Positions 4,502 to 6,324 of a DNA stretch of 6,324 bases are shown in pieces (position 1 is the stretch's first letter; every line of letters starts with the position of its first letter). The stretch is from JAAFIP01 sp031428975 (GTDB lineage Bacteria; Pseudomonadota; Gammaproteobacteria; Burkholderiales; Burkholderiaceae_C). The stretch spans positions 1 to 6,324 of the forward strand of contig JANOYR010000102.1 in assembly GCA_031428975.1 (NCBI GenBank), in the 5' to 3' direction. Below the pieces are notes generated by a model. The model was given only the letters and a program-made list of their open reading frames with translations. It did no database searches and was not told the origin of the DNA. Made by a program: the position numbers and the translations under genes.

Positions 4502-6324
4502 AATATCGCGGTAAAGCTGGTCTCGCCCACTTTCGTAGGGTTTGGGCCAGTCGACAGCGCGGCTTTGCAGCAAAGCCGCTTCATGCAGCGTCCAAGCCGG
4601 GTTGGCCAAATGTGGCCGCGCGATGGCGCACAGGTCAGCGCGGCCTGCGGCAATGATGCTGTTGGCATGGTCTGCCTCGCTGATCGCACCCACGGCCATC
4701 GTGGCAATGCCCACCTCGTTGCGAATGCGGTCGGCAAAGGGCGTTTGGTACATGCGGCCATACACCGGCTTGGCCGCCCGCGTGGTTTGGCCCGACGACA
4801 CGTCGATCATGTCGGCCCCCGCCGCTTTGAACAGGCGGGCTATCTGCACCGCATCGTCGTCGGTGTTGCCGCCTTCGGCCCAGTCGTGCGCCGATATGCG
4901 CACGCTGATGGGCAAATGGGCAGGCCATGCCTCTCGCACGGCGGCAAATACTTCTAGCGGGTAGCGGCAACGGTTGGCCAAGCTGCCGCCATAGGCATCG
5001 CTGCGCAGATTGGTGAGCGGGCAGATAAAGCCCGACAGCAGGTAGCCGTGGCCGCAGTGCAGCTCCAGCCAGTCAAAGCCTGCGCGGGCGGCGCGTTGCG
5101 TGCTGGCCACAAACTGCGCCGTGAGCTGCGCCATGTCGGCGGCATCCATGGCGCGGGGCGTTTGGTTGTGGGGGCCATAGGGCAGGGCGCTGGCAGCCAT
5201 CAGCGGCCAGTTGCCGCTAGCCAATGGCGCGTCGGTGGTTTCCCAGCCCAGTTGGGTAGAGCCTTTTGCGCCACTGTGCCCTAGTTGGATGCCCATTTTG
5301 GCGCTGCTCGATGCATGCACGAAGTCGACAATCCGTTTGGCGGCGGCCTCTTGCGCATCGGTCTCTAGCACCGTGCAACCGGGCGTGATGCGGCCTTGCA
5401 GGGTGGGCGATGTCATCTCCACCACCACCAAGCCCGCGCCGCCCAGCGCCCGAGCGCCCAAGTGCACAAGGTGAAAGTCTTGCATCAGCCCATTCACCGC
5501 GCTGTAGGTGGCCATGGGGGACACCACAATGCGGTTTTTTAGCCTGAGACTGCGCAGCGTGTAGGGCAGGAGCATGGGCGGGGCGGGGTATTTTGCGGGC
5601 GGCTGCGGGATGCCCGGGGGGAGCTTACCCTGATTTGTCAGCCAGTTTTCATAGCCCTTGAGCCACGCCGCATCGCGCAGGCGCAGGTTTTCATGGCTGA
5701 TGCGCTGGCTGCGCGTGAGCAAGCTGTAGGCAAACTGCTCAATCTCCATGCTGCTGTAACGCTGCACATTTTCAAACCATTCGGTAGAGTTGCGTGCAGC
5801 ATTTTGAATTTTAAGAACTTCTATGCTTCTGCGCTCTTGGTAGCTCATTAGTGCGCTATTTAAATCAGAGCTAGAAGCGATTGCTTGCGCCAGATCAATC
5901 GCGTCTTCAAGCGCCAGCTTGGTGCCCGAGCCTATCGAAAAATGCGCCGTATGCGCTGCATCCCCCATCAGCACAATCGGCGTGTCTTTGCCAGCAATCA
6001 CTTCGCGGTGCACCCAATTGCCACACACCACACGCGGAAAGCGGATCCAATTGGCCGAACCGCGCAAATGCGTTGCATTGGTCATCAGCGCATGGCCGTC
6101 TAAATACTGGGCAAACAGTTTTTCGCAAAAAGCCGTGGCCTCGTCTTGCGCCATGTGCTCTATGCCATGCGCATCCCACGTGGCCTGCGGCGTTTCCACA
6201 ATAAAGGTAGAGGTGGTGTCGTTGAATTGGTAGGCATGCGCTGCAAACCAGCCGTGTTCGGTTTTTTCAAAAGCAAAGGTGAAGGCATCAAAAGTTTTGT
6301 GGGTGCCCAGCCAGACAAAGCGGC
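4466..6324 (-). CDS. abmA: Fused FAD monooxygenase / OYE-type reductase, 2-aminobenzoyl-CoA monooxygenase/reductase (salicylyl-CoA 5-hydroxylase) family, 5'-partial
   Basis: The frame is open from the TAG at 4468-4466 to the right edge: 618 residues are visible. Family members have about 770-790 residues, so the N-terminal FAD-binding GxGxxG part lies outside. Counting from the first complete codon (6322-6320), residues 1-190 are the rest of the flavin monooxygenase: opening RFVWLGTHKTFDAF, the FAD motif IVLMGDAAHTAHFSIGSG near 116-132, then the WFENVQRY helix. From about 246 an Old Yellow Enzyme-type domain follows: NRIVVSPMATYS (263-274), QLGHSG (346-351), the H422-x-x-H425 pair in ELHCGHGYLLSGF, the YGGSLANR signature (444-451) and the C-terminal AGRADLCAIARPHLANP. 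In characterised relatives the first domain hydroxylates the aroyl-CoA at C5 with O2 and the second reduces the ring with NADH, giving 2-amino-5-oxocyclohex-1-enecarboxyl-CoA. 2-Aminobenzoyl-CoA is favoured over salicylyl-CoA because a RidA gene is linked. A GTG at 6199-6197 is internal, not the start. Confidence 0.92.
   Translation of the reverse strand, partial: RFVWLGTHKTFDAFTFAFEKTEHGWFAAHAYQFNDTTSTFIVETPQATWDAHGIEHMAQDEATAFCEKLFAQYLDGHALMTNATHLRGSANWIRFPRVVCGNWVHREVIAGKDTPIVLMGDAAHTAHFSIGSGTKLALEDAIDLAQAIASSSDLNSALMSYQERRSIEVLKIQNAARNSTEWFENVQRYSSMEIEQFAYSLLTRSQRISHENLRLRDAAWLKGYENWLTNQGKLPPGIPQPPAKYPAPPMLLPYTLRSLRLKNRIVVSPMATYSAVNGLMQDFHLVHLGARALGGAGLVVVEMTSPTLQGRITPGCTVLETDAQEAAAKRIVDFVHASSSAKMGIQLGHSGAKGSTQLGWETTDAPLASGNWPLMAASALPYGPHNQTPRAMDAADMAQLTAQFVASTQRAARAGFDWLELHCGHGYLLSGFICPLTNLRSDAYGGSLANRCRYPLEVFAAVREAWPAHLPISVRISAHDWAEGGNTDDDAVQIARLFKAAGADMIDVSSGQTTRAAKPVYGRMYQTPFADRIRNEVGIATMAVGAISEADHANSIIAAGRADLCAIARPHLANPAWTLHEAALLQSRAVDWPKPYESGRDQLYRDIFKKKQADVTVK

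Noticed and set aside
6197..6199. GTG as the start of the monooxygenase/reductase gene
   Set aside because: The frame stays open to the window edge and the 41 upstream codons encode sequence typical of the monooxygenase domain (RFVWLGTHKTFDAF and on), so the GTG is an internal valine.

Overview
The window holds six genes, all on the minus strand, tightly packed in what looks like one catabolic operon. It encodes the hybrid aerobic, CoA-dependent route for an ortho-substituted benzoate, most likely 2-aminobenzoate (anthranilate), with salicylate as the alternative. GC-rich coding sequence, short gaps and the protein families suggest a betaproteobacterium, probably of the Comamonadaceae. That placement rests on remembered family resemblance, not on a search.

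In transcription order (right to left): (1) 6324-4466 is the C-terminal four fifths or so of a fused flavin monooxygenase / Old Yellow Enzyme-type reductase of the 2-aminobenzoyl-CoA monooxygenase/reductase (salicylyl-CoA 5-hydroxylase) family, with its N-terminus outside the window. (2) 4402-3935 is a MarR-family regulator behind a 63-bp AT-rich gap. (3) 3911-3057 is a crotonase-fold enoyl-CoA hydratase/isomerase-like enzyme. (4) 3029-1773 is an acyl-CoA dehydrogenase. (5) 1761-130 is an AMP-forming 2-aminobenzoate/benzoate-CoA ligase. (6) 86-1 is the first 28 codons of a RidA-family gene that runs off the left edge.

Proposed working: the ligase makes the aroyl-CoA. The fused enzyme hydroxylates C5 and reduces the ring, removing aromaticity. 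RidA may hydrolyse the resulting enamine/imine. The crotonase and the dehydrogenase then act in beta-oxidation-like ring processing. The MarR protein probably senses an aroyl-CoA. The first two steps follow characterised relatives (abm genes of Azoarcus evansii); the later assignments are inference.

The main non-genic signal is a pair of 51-bp related sequences in opposite orientations (2521-2571 and 4451-4501; 36/51 identical without gaps, including an exact 12-mer). One lies in frame inside the acyl-CoA dehydrogenase, exactly where the protein carries about 15 residues more than its family. The other supplies the last codons and stop of the monooxygenase gene and part of the MarR upstream region. 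They look like a small dispersed repeat that has been domesticated into coding sequence. No RNA genes, CRISPR arrays, transposases or convincing terminators were seen, and no stretch over 300 bases lacks a gene.
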